Part shown: piece after piece, positions 24,109 through 33,080 of the stretch
How the letters are laid out: each line of letters begins with the position of its first letter
How positions within the stretch are numbered: the first letter of the stretch is position 1
Source: Intrasporangium chromatireducens Q5-1
Lineage (GTDB): Bacteria > Actinomycetota > Actinomycetes > Actinomycetales > Dermatophilaceae
NCBI RefSeq assembly: GCF_000576575.1
Contig: NZ_AWQS01000003.1
Coordinates: forward strand, 1-64,000
Length of the DNA stretch: 64,000 nucleotides
Direction of reading: 5' to 3'
Position numbers and translations under genes: made by a program
The notes under the pieces: model-generated
Told to the model about the DNA's origin: nothing
The model's database searches: none
The model's input: only the letters and a program-made list of their open reading frames with translations

Positions 24109-27003
24109 ATGCCGATCGACCAGCCGACCGCCCAGCCCATCACCGGGCTGCCCGACTTCGTCTCACGCCACGTCGGCCCGGGACCCCAGGACATCGAGCA
24201 CATGCTCACGGTGGTCGGGCAGCCGTCCCTCGACGCGATGTGCGACCGCGCCATCCCGGGCGCCATCCGCTCGACCGAGCGGCTCGAGCTGGCCGCCGCG
24301 CCGAGTGAGAGCGCGGTCATCGAGGAGCTGCGCCAGCTGGCCGGACGCAACTCCGTCGTCGGCTCGCTCATCGGGCTCGGCTACTACGGCACGGTGACGC
24401 CGCCCGTCGTGCGGCGCAACGTGTTGGAGAACCCTGCGTGGTACACCGCCTACACGCCCTACCAGCCGGAGATCTCCCAGGGCCGCCTCGAGGCGCTGCT
24501 CAACTTCCAGACGGTCATCAGCGACCTGACCGGCCTGCCCATCTCGGGGGCCTCCCTCCTCGACGAGGCGACGGCGGCCGCCGAGGCCATGGCGCTCATG
24601 CACCGGGCCACCCGCTCCGGCGCCGACGCGGTCGTCCTCGTCGACCAGCACGTCTTCCCGCAGACGATCGCCGTCATGCAGACCCGGGCCGGGGCCCTGG
24701 GCCTCCCGCTCGTCGTCACCGACCTGGCCCCCGTCACGGACGTGGAGCAGCTCGGGGCCGCAGCCGGGGGTCGTCCGGTCGCCGGTGTCGTGGTGCAGTA
24801 CCCGAGCGCCACGGGCGAGATCATCGACTGGCGAGCGCTGACCGAGGCGGTCCACGCGGCGAAGGGCCTCGTGACCGTGGCCGCCGACCTGCTCGCCCTG
24901 ACCCTCCTCGAGGCGCCGGGCACCTGGGGCGCCGACATCGCCGTCGGCAGTTCGCAGCGCTTCGGAGTCCCGATGGGCTTCGGCGGACCGCACGCGGGCT
25001 ACATGTCGGTCCACCGCGGCTTGGAGCGGCAGCTGCCCGGCCGCCTCGTCGGTGTCTCGGTCGACGCCGGTGGGCAGCCGGCCTACCGGCTGGCGCTGCA
25101 GACCCGCGAGCAGCACATCAGGCGCGAGAAGGCGACCTCCAACATCTGCACCGCGCAGGTGCTCCTCGCGGTGATGGCGAGCATGTATGCCGTGTGGCAC
25201 GGTCCCGACGGGCTCACCGCGATCGCCCGGCGGGTCGCCGACCACGCCACACGCGTCCGCGCAGCGTTGGTCGCGGCCGGCGTGGACGTGGTGGGGGACA
25301 GCTGGTTCGACACCCTCACGCTGTCCGTGCCGGACCGCGCCGCCGAGCTCGTCCGCCGCTTCCTGGAGCACGGCTTCAACGTCCGCCACGTCGACGGCAA
25401 CCACATCGCGCTCAGCTTCGACGAGACGACGACCGACGAGACCGTCCGCGCGGTCTGCGAGGTGCTGGGCGCGACGGTCAGCGACGAGCGGAGCGAGCTG
25501 AGCGGCATACCTCGGTCGTTGTCGCGGACCACGGACTTCCTCACCCACCCGGTGTTCCACGCCCACCGCTCCGAGACGGCGATGCTGCGCTACCTGCGCA
25601 CCCTCGCCGACCGCGACTTCGCGCTCGACCGGGGCATGATCCCGCTCGGCTCCTGCACGATGAAGCTCAACGCGACGACCGAGATGGAGCCGATCACCTG
25701 GCCCGAGTTCGCGAACCTGCACCCGTTCGCGCCGGCGGAACAGACCGAGGGCATCCGGGCGCTCATCGAGCAGCTGGCCGACTGGCTGTGCGAGATCACC
25801 GGCTATGACGCCGTCTCGCTGCAGCCCAACGCCGGGTCCCAGGGCGAGTACGCCGGTCTCCTCGCGATCCACGCCTACCACGAGTCCCGCGGCGAGGGGC
25901 ACCGTCGCGTCTGCCTCATCCCGGCGAGTGCGCACGGCACCAACGCGGCCTCGGCCGTCATGGCCGGGCTCAAGGTCGTCGTCGTCAGGACCGCTCCCGA
26001 CGGCAGCGTTGACATGGACGACCTGCGCGCCAAGATCGAGGCCAACCGCGACCAGCTGGCCGCGATCATGGTCACCTATCCGTCGACCCACGGCGTCTAC
26101 GAGGACACCATCACCGAGCTGTGCCGCCTCGTCCATGAGGCCGGCGGGCAGGTCTACGTCGACGGCGCCAACCTCAACGCCCTCGTCGGACTCGCCGAGC
26201 CGGGGCAGTTCGGGGCGGACGTGTCGCACCTGAACCTGCACAAGACGTTCTGCATCCCACACGGCGGTGGCGGGCCGGGCGTCGGCCCCGTCGCCGTCCG
26301 TGAGCACCTGGCGCCCCACCTGCCCAACCACCCGCTGGCTCCCGAGGCCGGCCCCAAGACGGGGGTCGGGCCGGTGTCGGCCGCGCCCTACGGGTCAGCG
26401 CTGATCCTGCCCATCTCGTGGGCGTACGTCCGGCTCATGGGCGGAGCGGGATTGCGCCACGCGACCCAGGTCGCCGTGCTCAACGCGAACTACATCGCCG
26501 CCCGGCTGCGCGACCACTACCCGGTGCTCTACTCGGGTGACGACGGGCTGGTCGCTCACGAGTGCATCCTCGACCTGCGCGGGCTCACCGCGCAGACCGG
26601 CGTGACTGTCGACGACGTCGCGAAGCGCCTGGTCGACTACGGCTTCCACGCGCCGACGATGTCATTCCCGGTGGCCGGCACGCTCATGGTGGAGCCGACC
26701 GAGTCGGAGGACCTGCACGAGCTCGACCGGTTCTGCGACGCCATGATCGCCATCCGCGAGGAGATCGCCGGGGTCGCCCGGGGCGAGGTGGCGGCGGCCG
26801 ACAGCGTGCTGCGGCACGCACCGCACACGGCGCGCGACCTCGCGGGGGAGTGGGACCACTCCTACGACCGAGCCGCGGCCGTCTTCCCCGCTGGTGTCGT
26901 GCCGGGCGACAAGTACTGGCCGCCGGTCGGCAGGATCGACCAGGCCTACGGCGACCGCAACCTGATCTGCTCCTGCCCGGCCCCGGAGGCGTTCGAGGAC
27001 TGA
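24109..27003 (+). CDS. gcvP: Glycine dehydrogenase (decarboxylating), P protein
   Basis: A 964-residue fused P protein (both halves in one chain, as in Gram-negatives, mycobacteria and eukaryotes). PLP is bound by the Lys in [19 protein letters not shown] near residue 711. Conserved segments include [39 protein letters not shown] and [13 protein letters not shown]. It decarboxylates glycine and loads the aminomethyl group on the lipoyl arm of GcvH (21010-21399). ATG 24109 has AGGAGCAG upstream and lies at the end of the glycine riboswitch leader. A GCGGCATAC motif falls inside the gene at 25502 and uses the rare Ile codon ATA. Confidence 0.97.
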   Translation: MPIDQPTAQPITGLPDFVSRHVGPGPQDIEHMLTVVGQPSLDAMCDRAIPGAIRSTERLELAAAPSESAVIEELRQLAGRNSVVGSLIGLGYYGTVTPPVVRRNVLENPAWYTAYTPYQPEISQGRLEALLNFQTVISDLTGLPISGASLLDEATAAAEAMALMHRATRSGADAVVLVDQHVFPQTIAVMQTRAGALGLPLVVTDLAPVTDVEQLGAAAGGRPVAGVVVQYPSATGEIIDWRALTEAVHAAKGLVTVAADLLALTLLEAPGTWGADIAVGSSQRFGVPMGFGGPHAGYMSVHRGLERQLPGRLVGVSVDAGGQPAYRLALQTREQHIRREKATSNICTAQVLLAVMASMYAVWHGPDGLTAIARRVADHATRVRAALVAAGVDVVGDSWFDTLTLSVPDRAAELVRRFLEHGFNVRHVDGNHIALSFDETTTDETVRAVCEVLGATVSDERSELSGIPRSLSRTTDFLTHPVFHAHRSETAMLRYLRTLADRDFALDRGMIPLGSCTMKLNATTEMEPITWPEFANLHPFAPAEQTEGIRALIEQLADWLCEITGYDAVSLQPNAGSQGEYAGLLAIHAYHESRGEGHRRVCLIPASAHGTNAASAVMAGLKVVVVRTAPDGSVDMDDLRAKIEANRDQLAAIMVTYPSTHGVYEDTITELCRLVHEAGGQVYVDGANLNALVGLAEPGQFGADVSHLNLHKTFCIPHGGGGPGVGPVAVREHLAPHLPNHPLAPEAGPKTGVGPVSAAPYGSALILPISWAYVRLMGGAGLRHATQVAVLNANYIAARLRDHYPVLYSGDDGLVAHECILDLRGLTAQTGVTVDDVAKRLVDYGFHAPTMSFPVAGTLMVEPTESEDLHELDRFCDAMIAIREEIAGVARGEVAAADSVLRHAPHTARDLAGEWDHSYDRAAAVFPAGVVPGDKYWPPVGRIDQAYGDRNLICSCPAPEAFED

Positions 27004-27121
27004 CCGGCATCTCCTGCCCGTCCCGGAGGTGCTCGAGGACGTCACGGCCTGGGCGGCACCTCCGGGACCGGCCGGTGCGGCGCATCTCGCGCCAGGCCGC
27101 ACTTTGTGGTTGTCTCTGGAC

Positions 27122-28609
27122 GTGGGCGCGGAGGTGGAGCAGGCCAAGTACACCCGGGAGCAGCGGCAGCGCTACCGGGAGAAGGTCCGGCGCGACCTCG
27201 ACGTGTTCGAGCGAATGCTCAGCCACAGCCAGTTCGAGTTCGACCGGCCGATGACCGGGCTCGAGATCGAGCTCAACCTCGTGGCCGATGACCTCGGGCC
27301 GAAGCTGGACAACAAGAAGGTGCTCGAGCAGATCGCCGACCCGGCCTACCAGACCGAGCTGGCCCGCTACAACATCGAGCTCAACGTGCCGCCCCGGCCG
27401 CTGCCCGGCGACGCCGCCCTCGAGCTCGAGTCGGACCTGCGGGCCTCGCTCAACCGGGCGGCCGAGCGGGCCGCCCAGCTGGGAGTCGGCATCGTCGCCA
27501 TCGGCATCCTGCCGACGGTGATGCCTGACCACTTCGCGGGTGACTGGATCAGCGAGAACATCCGCTACTCGGCGCTCAACAACGCGGTGCTCGAGGCACG
27601 CGGCGAGGACGTGTGGCTCAACATGGAGGGGCCCACCGGCGAGCGGATCGCCCGCTACTCCGACTCGTTGGCCCCGGAGTCGGCCTGCACCTCCATCCAG
27701 CTGCACCTGCAGGTGCAGCCCGAGCGGTTCGCCGACCACTGGAACGCCGCCCAGGTCATCGCCGGACCGCAGCTCGCGCTGGGCGCGAACTCGCCGTTCT
27801 TCCTGGGACAGCGGCTCTGGGCGGAGACGCGCATCCCGCTGTTCACCCAGGCGACCGACACCCGCTCGGTCGAGCTCAAGGCCCAGGGGGTGCGGCCACG
27901 GGTCTGGTTCGGGGAGCGCTGGATCACCTCGATCTTCGACCTGTTCGAGGAGAACGTGCGCTACTTCCCGGCCCTCCTGCCCGAGCTGACGGAGGAGGAG
28001 CCCGAGGCCGTCTTCGAGCGGGGCGAGGTGCCCGAGCTGAAGGAGCTGCGGCTGCACAACGGCACCGTCTACCGCTGGAACCGGCCGATCTACGACATCG
28101 TCCGCGGACTGCCGCACCTGCGCGTCGAGAACCGCACCCTGCCCGCCGGGCCGAGCATCGTGGACGTGCTGGCCAACGCCGCGTTCTACTACGGCACGGT
28201 CCGGGTGCTCGCCGAGGACGACCGGCCGGTCTGGACGCAGATGAGCTTCTCCGCAGCAGAGGAGAACTTTGAGGAGGGCGCGCGCCTCGGGATCGACGCC
28301 CGCACCTACTGGCCGCGGCTCGGTGACGTCCCGGCGACCGAGCTCGTGCTGCGCCGCCTCCTGCCCATGGCCCACGAGGGACTGAGCCGGTGGGGCGTGT
28401 CCCAGGCCGTGCGCGACCGGTTCCTCGGCGTGATCGAGCAGCGGTGCATCAAGGGCGTCAACGGTGCTTCGTGGCAGACCGACTGCGTGGCGCGGCTCGA
28501 GGCGCGAGGGCTGCCCCGGGACGAGGCGCTCCGCGAGATGCTCCGCGCCTACATGGAGGGGATGAACGCCAACGAGCCGGTCCACACGTGGGACCTGCCC
28601 CGCGGCTGA
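27122..28609 (+). CDS. Glutamate-cysteine ligase family protein (carboxylate-amine ligase, GCS2)
   Basis: A 495-residue protein of the GCS2 group: FDRPMTGLEIELNLVADDLG, ADPAYQTELARYNIELNVPP, and the later INGH-free actinobacterial pattern with NTEACTSIQLHLQV-like sequence (here ESACTSIQLHLQV). The first acidic cluster is the ATP/metal site known for glutamate-cysteine ligases. The substrate cannot be told from sequence; several actinobacterial members have unknown amines as acceptors. GTG 27122 is chosen because the homologous N-terminus (GAEVEQAKYTREQRQRYREK) begins there; the frame extends to 27029 without conserved sequence. It follows gcvP by about 120 bases. Confidence 0.78.
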   Translation: MGAEVEQAKYTREQRQRYREKVRRDLDVFERMLSHSQFEFDRPMTGLEIELNLVADDLGPKLDNKKVLEQIADPAYQTELARYNIELNVPPRPLPGDAALELESDLRASLNRAAERAAQLGVGIVAIGILPTVMPDHFAGDWISENIRYSALNNAVLEARGEDVWLNMEGPTGERIARYSDSLAPESACTSIQLHLQVQPERFADHWNAAQVIAGPQLALGANSPFFLGQRLWAETRIPLFTQATDTRSVELKAQGVRPRVWFGERWITSIFDLFEENVRYFPALLPELTEEEPEAVFERGEVPELKELRLHNGTVYRWNRPIYDIVRGLPHLRVENRTLPAGPSIVDVLANAAFYYGTVRVLAEDDRPVWTQMSFSAAEENFEEGARLGIDARTYWPRLGDVPATELVLRRLLPMAHEGLSRWGVSQAVRDRFLGVIEQRCIKGVNGASWQTDCVARLEARGLPRDEALREMLRAYMEGMNANEPVHTWDLPRG

Positions 28610-28675
28610 ACGGCTCGGCCGCGCTCGGCCGCACCGGCGCAGACGTCAACACTGCCGGAGTCGGCCCTGCCCGAG

Positions 28676-29308
28676 TCAGCCCTGACGGAAGAGCCGCCAC
28701 GGCGAGATGTTGAACGCGCCGATGCACCGGGTCGCCCGATGGTGCGTCAGGACGCTCATCGAGCCGGCGTCCATGACGAGCTGGGCACCGAAGCCGGGGT
28801 CCACCTGCAGGTAGGTCGCCGCCAGGACCCGCAGGGCGTGGCCGTGCCCGAACAGCGCGACGTCGCCGCGCTCCAGCGCCGGCCAGGCCCTGTCGATCAC
28901 CTGCTGGCACCGCCGCGCGACGTCGTGCAGGGTCTCCCCGGGGGTTGCGCCGGGGACGACCCCGTCCTCGAACAGCTCCCAGCGGTGGCCGAGCCGGGCG
29001 CTGATGTCCGCCGTGGTGATGCCCTCGTAGGCCCCGTAGTCCCATTCGCGCAGCAGCGGCTCCACCTCGAAGTCGCCGAGTCCCGCGAGCTCGGCGGTGC
29101 GCCTGGCTCGCTGGAGTGGCGAGACGAGCACGAGCTCGAACGCGTGGCCCCGGAGGATGTCGCCGAGCTCCCGGGCCGCCTGCTCGCCCTGGGGCAGGAG
29201 CGGGAGGTCGGTCGTGCCGGTGTGCTGCCCGGTCAGCGACCACTCCGTCTCGCCATGCCGGAAGAGGTAGAGGTTGCCCGGGACGACACCGTCGGGTGGA
29301 GGCACCAT
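28676..29308 (-). CDS. Histidine phosphatase family protein (phosphoglycerate mutase-like)
   Basis: A 210-residue enzyme with the phospho-accepting histidine in LYLFRHGETEW near residue 17, the second Arg in SPLQRARRTAELAG, the Glu in LREWDYGAYEG and the second catalytic His in VALFGHGHALR. The family hydrolyses or transfers phosphate from small molecules, and the substrate here is unknown. The ATG at 29308 is chosen because homologues begin shortly before the RHG motif; the frame extends upstream without support. It is divergent from the PhzF gene, with 40 bases between the start codons. Confidence 0.85.
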   Translation of the reverse strand: MVPPPDGVVPGNLYLFRHGETEWSLTGQHTGTTDLPLLPQGEQAARELGDILRGHAFELVLVSPLQRARRTAELAGLGDFEVEPLLREWDYGAYEGITTADISARLGHRWELFEDGVVPGATPGETLHDVARRCQQVIDRAWPALERGDVALFGHGHALRVLAATYLQVDPGFGAQLVMDAGSMSVLTHHRATRCIGAFNISPWRLFRQG

Positions 29309-29348
29309 GCGGCTCAATCTAGACCCCGGGTGCGGCAGACTTCCGGTC

Positions 29349-30221
29349 ATGGACCTGCGGTATCGCCTGCTCAACGTCTTCGCCATCAAGGACCAGCCCT
29401 TCTCGGGCAACCCGCTGTGCGTCTTTGAGGATGCGGCCACACTCGACGGTGGCGAGATGATGGGGTGGGCCCGTCAGTTCAACCTCAGCGAGACGACCTT
29501 CGTCACGCGGATCGACCCTGACCCGACCGGACCTGCTGCGGCCGACGTGCGGATCTTCCCGCCGGGCTACGAGATGCCCTTCGCGGGCCACCCGACGCTG
29601 GGGACGGCCCATGTGGTCGCCGATCTGCTGGGTGAGGCAGGGCGACGGCCGGACGCGGTGACCCTGCGCCTGCCCGCCGGTGACTTCCCGGTCGAGCGGA
29701 CCCGCGACGGCTGGCGGCTCCGGGCGCACGCACCCGAGGTGCGGGACGCGGAGGCGACGCCGGCCGAGTTGGCGTCCGCGCTCGGGCTGCCCACCGACGC
29801 GGTGTGCGCGGGCGACTCCCAGTGGGTCACGACCGGTGTCGAGCAGCTCCTCGTCCGTCTCGCCGACGCCGACGCGGTCCGCGCCGCCGTCCCCGACGTG
29901 CCCCTCCTCGCGCGCTACGCGACGTCCGAGACCGGCTCGCCGCAGGTCTACGTGTGGGCCTGGACGGGGGAGCGGAGCGTCGAGGTGCGGCTCTTCGCGG
30001 TCAGCGGCAGCTCGGTCGACGAGGACCCCGCGACCGGCTCGGCGTGCGCCAACCTGGGCGGCTGGCTCGTCTCCCGGGGACACCGGGACGTCGAGATCAC
30101 GGTGGCCCAGGGCACTGCCGTGCACCGGCCGTCCCGGCTGCACCTGTCCATCGACGCCGACGGACGGATCTTTGTCGCCGGCCGGGTCGTCGAGGTCGGC
30201 GCCGGCACCGTCCGGGCCTGA
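29349..30221 (+). CDS. PhzF family isomerase/epimerase
   Basis: A 290-residue PhzF-like protein: YRLLNVFAIKDQPFSGNPLC, the catalytic Glu in NLSETTFV (near residue 43), FPPGYEMPFAGHPTLGTAHV and the C-terminal DEDPATGSACANLGGWL phosphate/anion loop. The two halves share the same fold. Family members isomerise small acids, as in phenazine or trans-3-hydroxyanthranilate metabolism. Without other phenazine genes here, the likely role is a housekeeping epimerase of unknown substrate. Confidence 0.88.
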   Translation: MDLRYRLLNVFAIKDQPFSGNPLCVFEDAATLDGGEMMGWARQFNLSETTFVTRIDPDPTGPAAADVRIFPPGYEMPFAGHPTLGTAHVVADLLGEAGRRPDAVTLRLPAGDFPVERTRDGWRLRAHAPEVRDAEATPAELASALGLPTDAVCAGDSQWVTTGVEQLLVRLADADAVRAAVPDVPLLARYATSETGSPQVYVWAWTGERSVEVRLFAVSGSSVDEDPATGSACANLGGWLVSRGHRDVEITVAQGTAVHRPSRLHLSIDADGRIFVAGRVVEVGAGTVRA

Positions 30222-30225
30222 GCCG

Positions 30226-30987
30226 TCAGCGGCCGGTTCGGGTGCGCCGGGCCAGCTCGAAGCACACGACGGCGGCCGCTGCGGACACGTTGAGCGACTC
30301 GACCCCACCCGACATGGGGATCGACACCCAGCGGTCGACGAGCGAACGCACCTGCTCGCCGGGGCCCGCCGTCTCGCTGCCGAGGACGAAGGCGACCCGG
30401 TCGGGCAGCTCGGCCTCGAAAAGGTTGGTGTCGCCGGCGGCGTCGAGGCCGACGACGTGGAACCCGTCCTCATGCAGCAGGGCAACGGCTTCCTCGGCGG
30501 TGAACGCCTTGAGGATCGGAGCCTTGAAGGCGACCCCGGCGGAGGCCTTGACGACGAGGGGGTCGAGGGAGGCGACCCCGCGCCTGGGCACGACGATGCC
30601 GTCGACTCCGGCGGCCGTGGCGGACCGGAGGATCATCCCGACGTTGGCCGGCGTCGTGATCCCGTCGAGGACGAGCACCGTATCGAGGCCGCCGTCGGCG
30701 AGCGCCTGGGCGAGCGGCCGCATCCGCGGTGCGACGACGTCGGCAAACACCCCTTGGTCCTGCCGGCCGTTGCCAGCGAGCTTCTTGACCCGCTCCGCGG
30801 ACGCTCGCTGGACGGGCACGCCGCGGCGCCGCGCGGCCTGCTCGATCTCCCGGATCGCGGCGCCCCGGGAGGTCTCGGCGATCACGACCTTGTCGACGTG
30901 GAGCCCGTCGTCGAGGAGCACCTCGTGCACGGGGTTGCGTCCGTAGACCGTGATGAAGCGGTCCTTGGGGGAGATGTCGACGCTCAC
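30226..30987 (-). CDS. TrmH/SpoU-family RNA 2'-O-methyltransferase
   Basis: A 253-residue SPOUT methyltransferase. The N-terminal substrate-binding part is RFITVYGRNPVHEVLLDDGL. The trefoil-knot SAM domain follows, with motif 1 VLVLDGITTPANVGMILRSA, motif 2 FVLGSETAGPG and motif 3 VSIPMSGGVESLNVSAAAAV. It methylates ribose in tRNA or rRNA; which nucleotide cannot be told. Four bases separate its stop from the PhzF stop (convergent). A perfect 30-bp palindrome begins 31 bases upstream of its start. Confidence 0.88.
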   Translation of the reverse strand: MSVDISPKDRFITVYGRNPVHEVLLDDGLHVDKVVIAETSRGAAIREIEQAARRRGVPVQRASAERVKKLAGNGRQDQGVFADVVAPRMRPLAQALADGGLDTVLVLDGITTPANVGMILRSATAAGVDGIVVPRRGVASLDPLVVKASAGVAFKAPILKAFTAEEAVALLHEDGFHVVGLDAAGDTNLFEAELPDRVAFVLGSETAGPGEQVRSLVDRWVSIPMSGGVESLNVSAAAAVVCFELARRTRTGR

Positions 30988-31017
30988 GGCGTCAGGATGG
31001 CACAGCGGGAGGAAGCG

Positions 31018-31047
31018 GTATGCCGCTGAGCCGGCTCAGCGGCATAC
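31018..31047. repeat. Perfect 30-bp palindrome built from two inverted GTATGCCGC motifs
   Basis: The arm GTATGCCGCTGAGCC is followed immediately by its exact complement, so the whole reads the same on both strands. It lies between the divergent trmH and monooxygenase genes, so it is not placed as a terminator for either. As RNA it would form a long hairpin; as DNA it could be a protein-binding site. It is one of two inverted pairs of this motif in the window (see 46130-46173). Confidence 0.85.
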
Positions 31048-31136
31048 GGGTGCTCCTCGTGAGGACGGGAATGCGACAGGGAGGGTCCGCGTTTGATAAG
31101 TTGAATCGTCAACAATCTAGAGACTTGGGACACGAC

Positions 31137-32318
31137 ATGCAGTTCGGCATCTTCACCGTCGGGGACGTCACCACGGACCCCACGACGGGACACACCCCGA
31201 CCGAGCAGGAGCGGATCAAGGCCACGGTCGCCATCGCCCAGAAGGCGGAGGAGGTCGGGCTCGACGTCTTTGCGACGGGGGAGCACCACAACCCGCCGTT
31301 CGCCGCGCCGGGCAACCCGCCCGTGCTGCTCGCACACCTCGCGGCGGTGACGAAGCGGCTCATCCTGTCCACGTCGACGACGCTCATCACGACGAACGAC
31401 CCGGTGCGGCTGGCGGAGGACTACGCCTACCTGCAGCATCTGGCCGACGGCCGGGTGGACCTGATGATGGGGCGCGGCAACACCGGCCCGGTCTATCCCT
31501 GGTTCGGCAAGGACATTCGCGAGGGCATCCCACTGGCCATCGAGAACTATGCGCTCCTGCACCGGCTGTGGCGTGAGGACAACGTCGACTGGCAGGGCCG
31601 CTTCCGCACCCCGCTGCAGGGCTTCACCTCGACGCCGCGCCCGCTCGACGGCGTGCCGCCCTTCGTGTGGCACGGCTCGATCCGCAGCCCGGAGATCGCC
31701 GAGCAGGCCGCCTACTACGGCGACGGGTTCTTCTCGAACCACATCTTCTGGCCGGCCAGCCACACCCGGCAGATGGTGGCGCTGTACCGGCGCCGGTTCG
31801 AGCACTACGGGCACGGCAGCGCCGACCAGGCGATCGTCGGCCTCGGCGGCCAGGCGTTCATCCGGCCCAACAGCCAGGACGCGATCCGCGAGTTCCGGCC
31901 CTACTTCGACAAGGCTCCGGTCTACGGCCACGGGCCGTCGCTCGAGGAGTTCATGCGCCAGACGCCGCTGCTCGTCGGCAGCCCCCAGCAGGTCATCGAG
32001 GCGACCCTCGGCTACCGCGAGTACGTCGGGGACTACCAGCGTCAGCTCTGGCTGATGGACCACGCGGGCCTGCCGCTCAAGACCGTCCTCGAGCAGCTCG
32101 ACATCCTCGGCTCCGAGGTCGTCCCAGTGCTGCGCAAGGAGTTCGCCGCACTGAAGCCGGCCCGTGTGCCGGACGCACCGACGCACCAGTCGCTCGTCGC
32201 CGCCGCCGGCGGATCACGCGACGCGACTGTCTACACCGACGCCGACGACGTCACGGGCGCCTCACCGGAGGAGTCCCGCGCCGCCCGCGCCACGACCCCA
32301 GAGGGGAGCCTCCGATGA
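31137..32318 (+). CDS. LLM-class flavin-dependent monooxygenase (bacterial luciferase-like)
   Basis: A 393-residue luciferase-like oxidoreductase, beginning MQFGIFTVGDVTTDP. It has FATGEHHNPPFAAPGNPPVL, LSTSTTLITTNDPVRLAEDY and LADGRVDLMMGRGNTGPVYP, then a C-terminal disordered Thr/Ala-rich tail. It uses reduced FMN and oxygen, and the reduced flavin is presumably supplied by the FMN reductase encoded next (ATGA overlap). The substrate is unknown. ATG 31137 matches family N-termini. Upstream, TTGATA at 31093 with TCTAGA 17 bases later is a weak promoter candidate, with a TTGA-ATCG-TCAA dyad at 31101-31112 that could bind a regulator. Confidence 0.88.
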   Translation: MQFGIFTVGDVTTDPTTGHTPTEQERIKATVAIAQKAEEVGLDVFATGEHHNPPFAAPGNPPVLLAHLAAVTKRLILSTSTTLITTNDPVRLAEDYAYLQHLADGRVDLMMGRGNTGPVYPWFGKDIREGIPLAIENYALLHRLWREDNVDWQGRFRTPLQGFTSTPRPLDGVPPFVWHGSIRSPEIAEQAAYYGDGFFSNHIFWPASHTRQMVALYRRRFEHYGHGSADQAIVGLGGQAFIRPNSQDAIREFRPYFDKAPVYGHGPSLEEFMRQTPLLVGSPQQVIEATLGYREYVGDYQRQLWLMDHAGLPLKTVLEQLDILGSEVVPVLRKEFAALKPARVPDAPTHQSLVAAAGGSRDATVYTDADDVTGASPEESRAARATTPEGSLR

Positions 32319-32932
32319 CCACCCGCATCGCCGTCATCACGGCCGGCATCACCGAGCCGTCGTCGACCCGGCTGCTCGCGGACCGGCTCGCCGAGGCGAC
32401 CGTCCGGGCACTGGGCGGCCCCAGCGCAGCCTCGGTCGACGTCATCGACGTGCGCGACATCGCCCACGACGTGACGAACCACGTCCTGACCGGCTTCGCC
32501 TCTCCCGAGCTGCAGGAGCGGCTCGACCTGGTTGCCGAGGCCGACGCGCTCATCGTCTCGAGCCCGATCTACACCGCGTCCTACAGCGGCCTGTTCAAGA
32601 TGCTCATCGACGTGCTGCCCAAGGACTCCCTGCGGGACAAGCCCGTCCTGCTCGGCGCGACCGGCGGCACGGCCCGGCACTCGCTCGCCATCGACCACGC
32701 CCTCCGGCCGCTCTTCGCCTACCTCGGCGCGCTCGTGTCACCGGTCGCGGTCTTCGCGGCGTCGGAGGACTGGGGCAGCACCGAGGCGGGACGGCTCGGC
32801 GAGCGCATCGAACGCGCCGGGGGCGCCTTCGCGCGCCTGCTGACCGGGGCGCCCGCGCCCAAGCAGGTCGACCCGTTCGAGAACGTCACGCCGTTCGAGG
32901 CGCTGCTCGCCGACGTCACCGGCGCCGCCTGA
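32315..32932 (+). CDS. NADPH-dependent FMN reductase (partner of the monooxygenase)
   Basis: A 205-residue flavodoxin-like reductase: RIAVITAGITEPSSTRLLAD for the FMN phosphate loop, ADALIVSSPIYTASYSGLFK, and the GATGGTARHSLAIDHALRPL segment. This is the CE1759-like subgroup that pairs with luciferase-like enzymes. The ATG overlaps the monooxygenase stop (ATGA), so the two form a two-component system translated together. GAGGGGAG upstream serves as the ribosome-binding site. Confidence 0.88.
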   Translation: MTTRIAVITAGITEPSSTRLLADRLAEATVRALGGPSAASVDVIDVRDIAHDVTNHVLTGFASPELQERLDLVAEADALIVSSPIYTASYSGLFKMLIDVLPKDSLRDKPVLLGATGGTARHSLAIDHALRPLFAYLGALVSPVAVFAASEDWGSTEAGRLGERIERAGGAFARLLTGAPAPKQVDPFENVTPFEALLADVTGAA

Positions 32933-32965
32933 CCTGCCACACCCCTCGGGTTGAACCCCCACCCT

Positions 32966-33029
32966 GAACGGACCGTTCGGGGTCGAACGAGCCGGTACAC
33001 CGACCCGTTCGACCACGAGCGGTCCGTTC
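32966..33029. repeat. Palindromic intergenic repeat, copy A
   Basis: The left arm at 32966-32988 (GAACGGACCGTTCGGGGTCG plus AAC) is nearly complementary to 33007-33029, with 21 of 23 positions matching and an 18-base centre. The outer part of the left arm (GAACGGACCGTTC) is itself almost a dyad. It lies between the ends of the FMN reductase and L-2-hydroxyglutarate oxidase genes, so it can act as a bidirectional terminator. A second copy is at 57508-57571. Confidence 0.75.
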
Positions 33030-33080
33030 GCGTGTCAGGGGCAGGGCCGGGCGGCACGGCTCGGAGCGGTGGACGCAGGG

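Noticed and set aside
24163-26331. Long antisense frames across gcvP and across other GC-rich genes
   Set aside because: They are the usual antisense shadows of high-GC coding sequence, rich in Arg/Gly/Val/Asp without domains.
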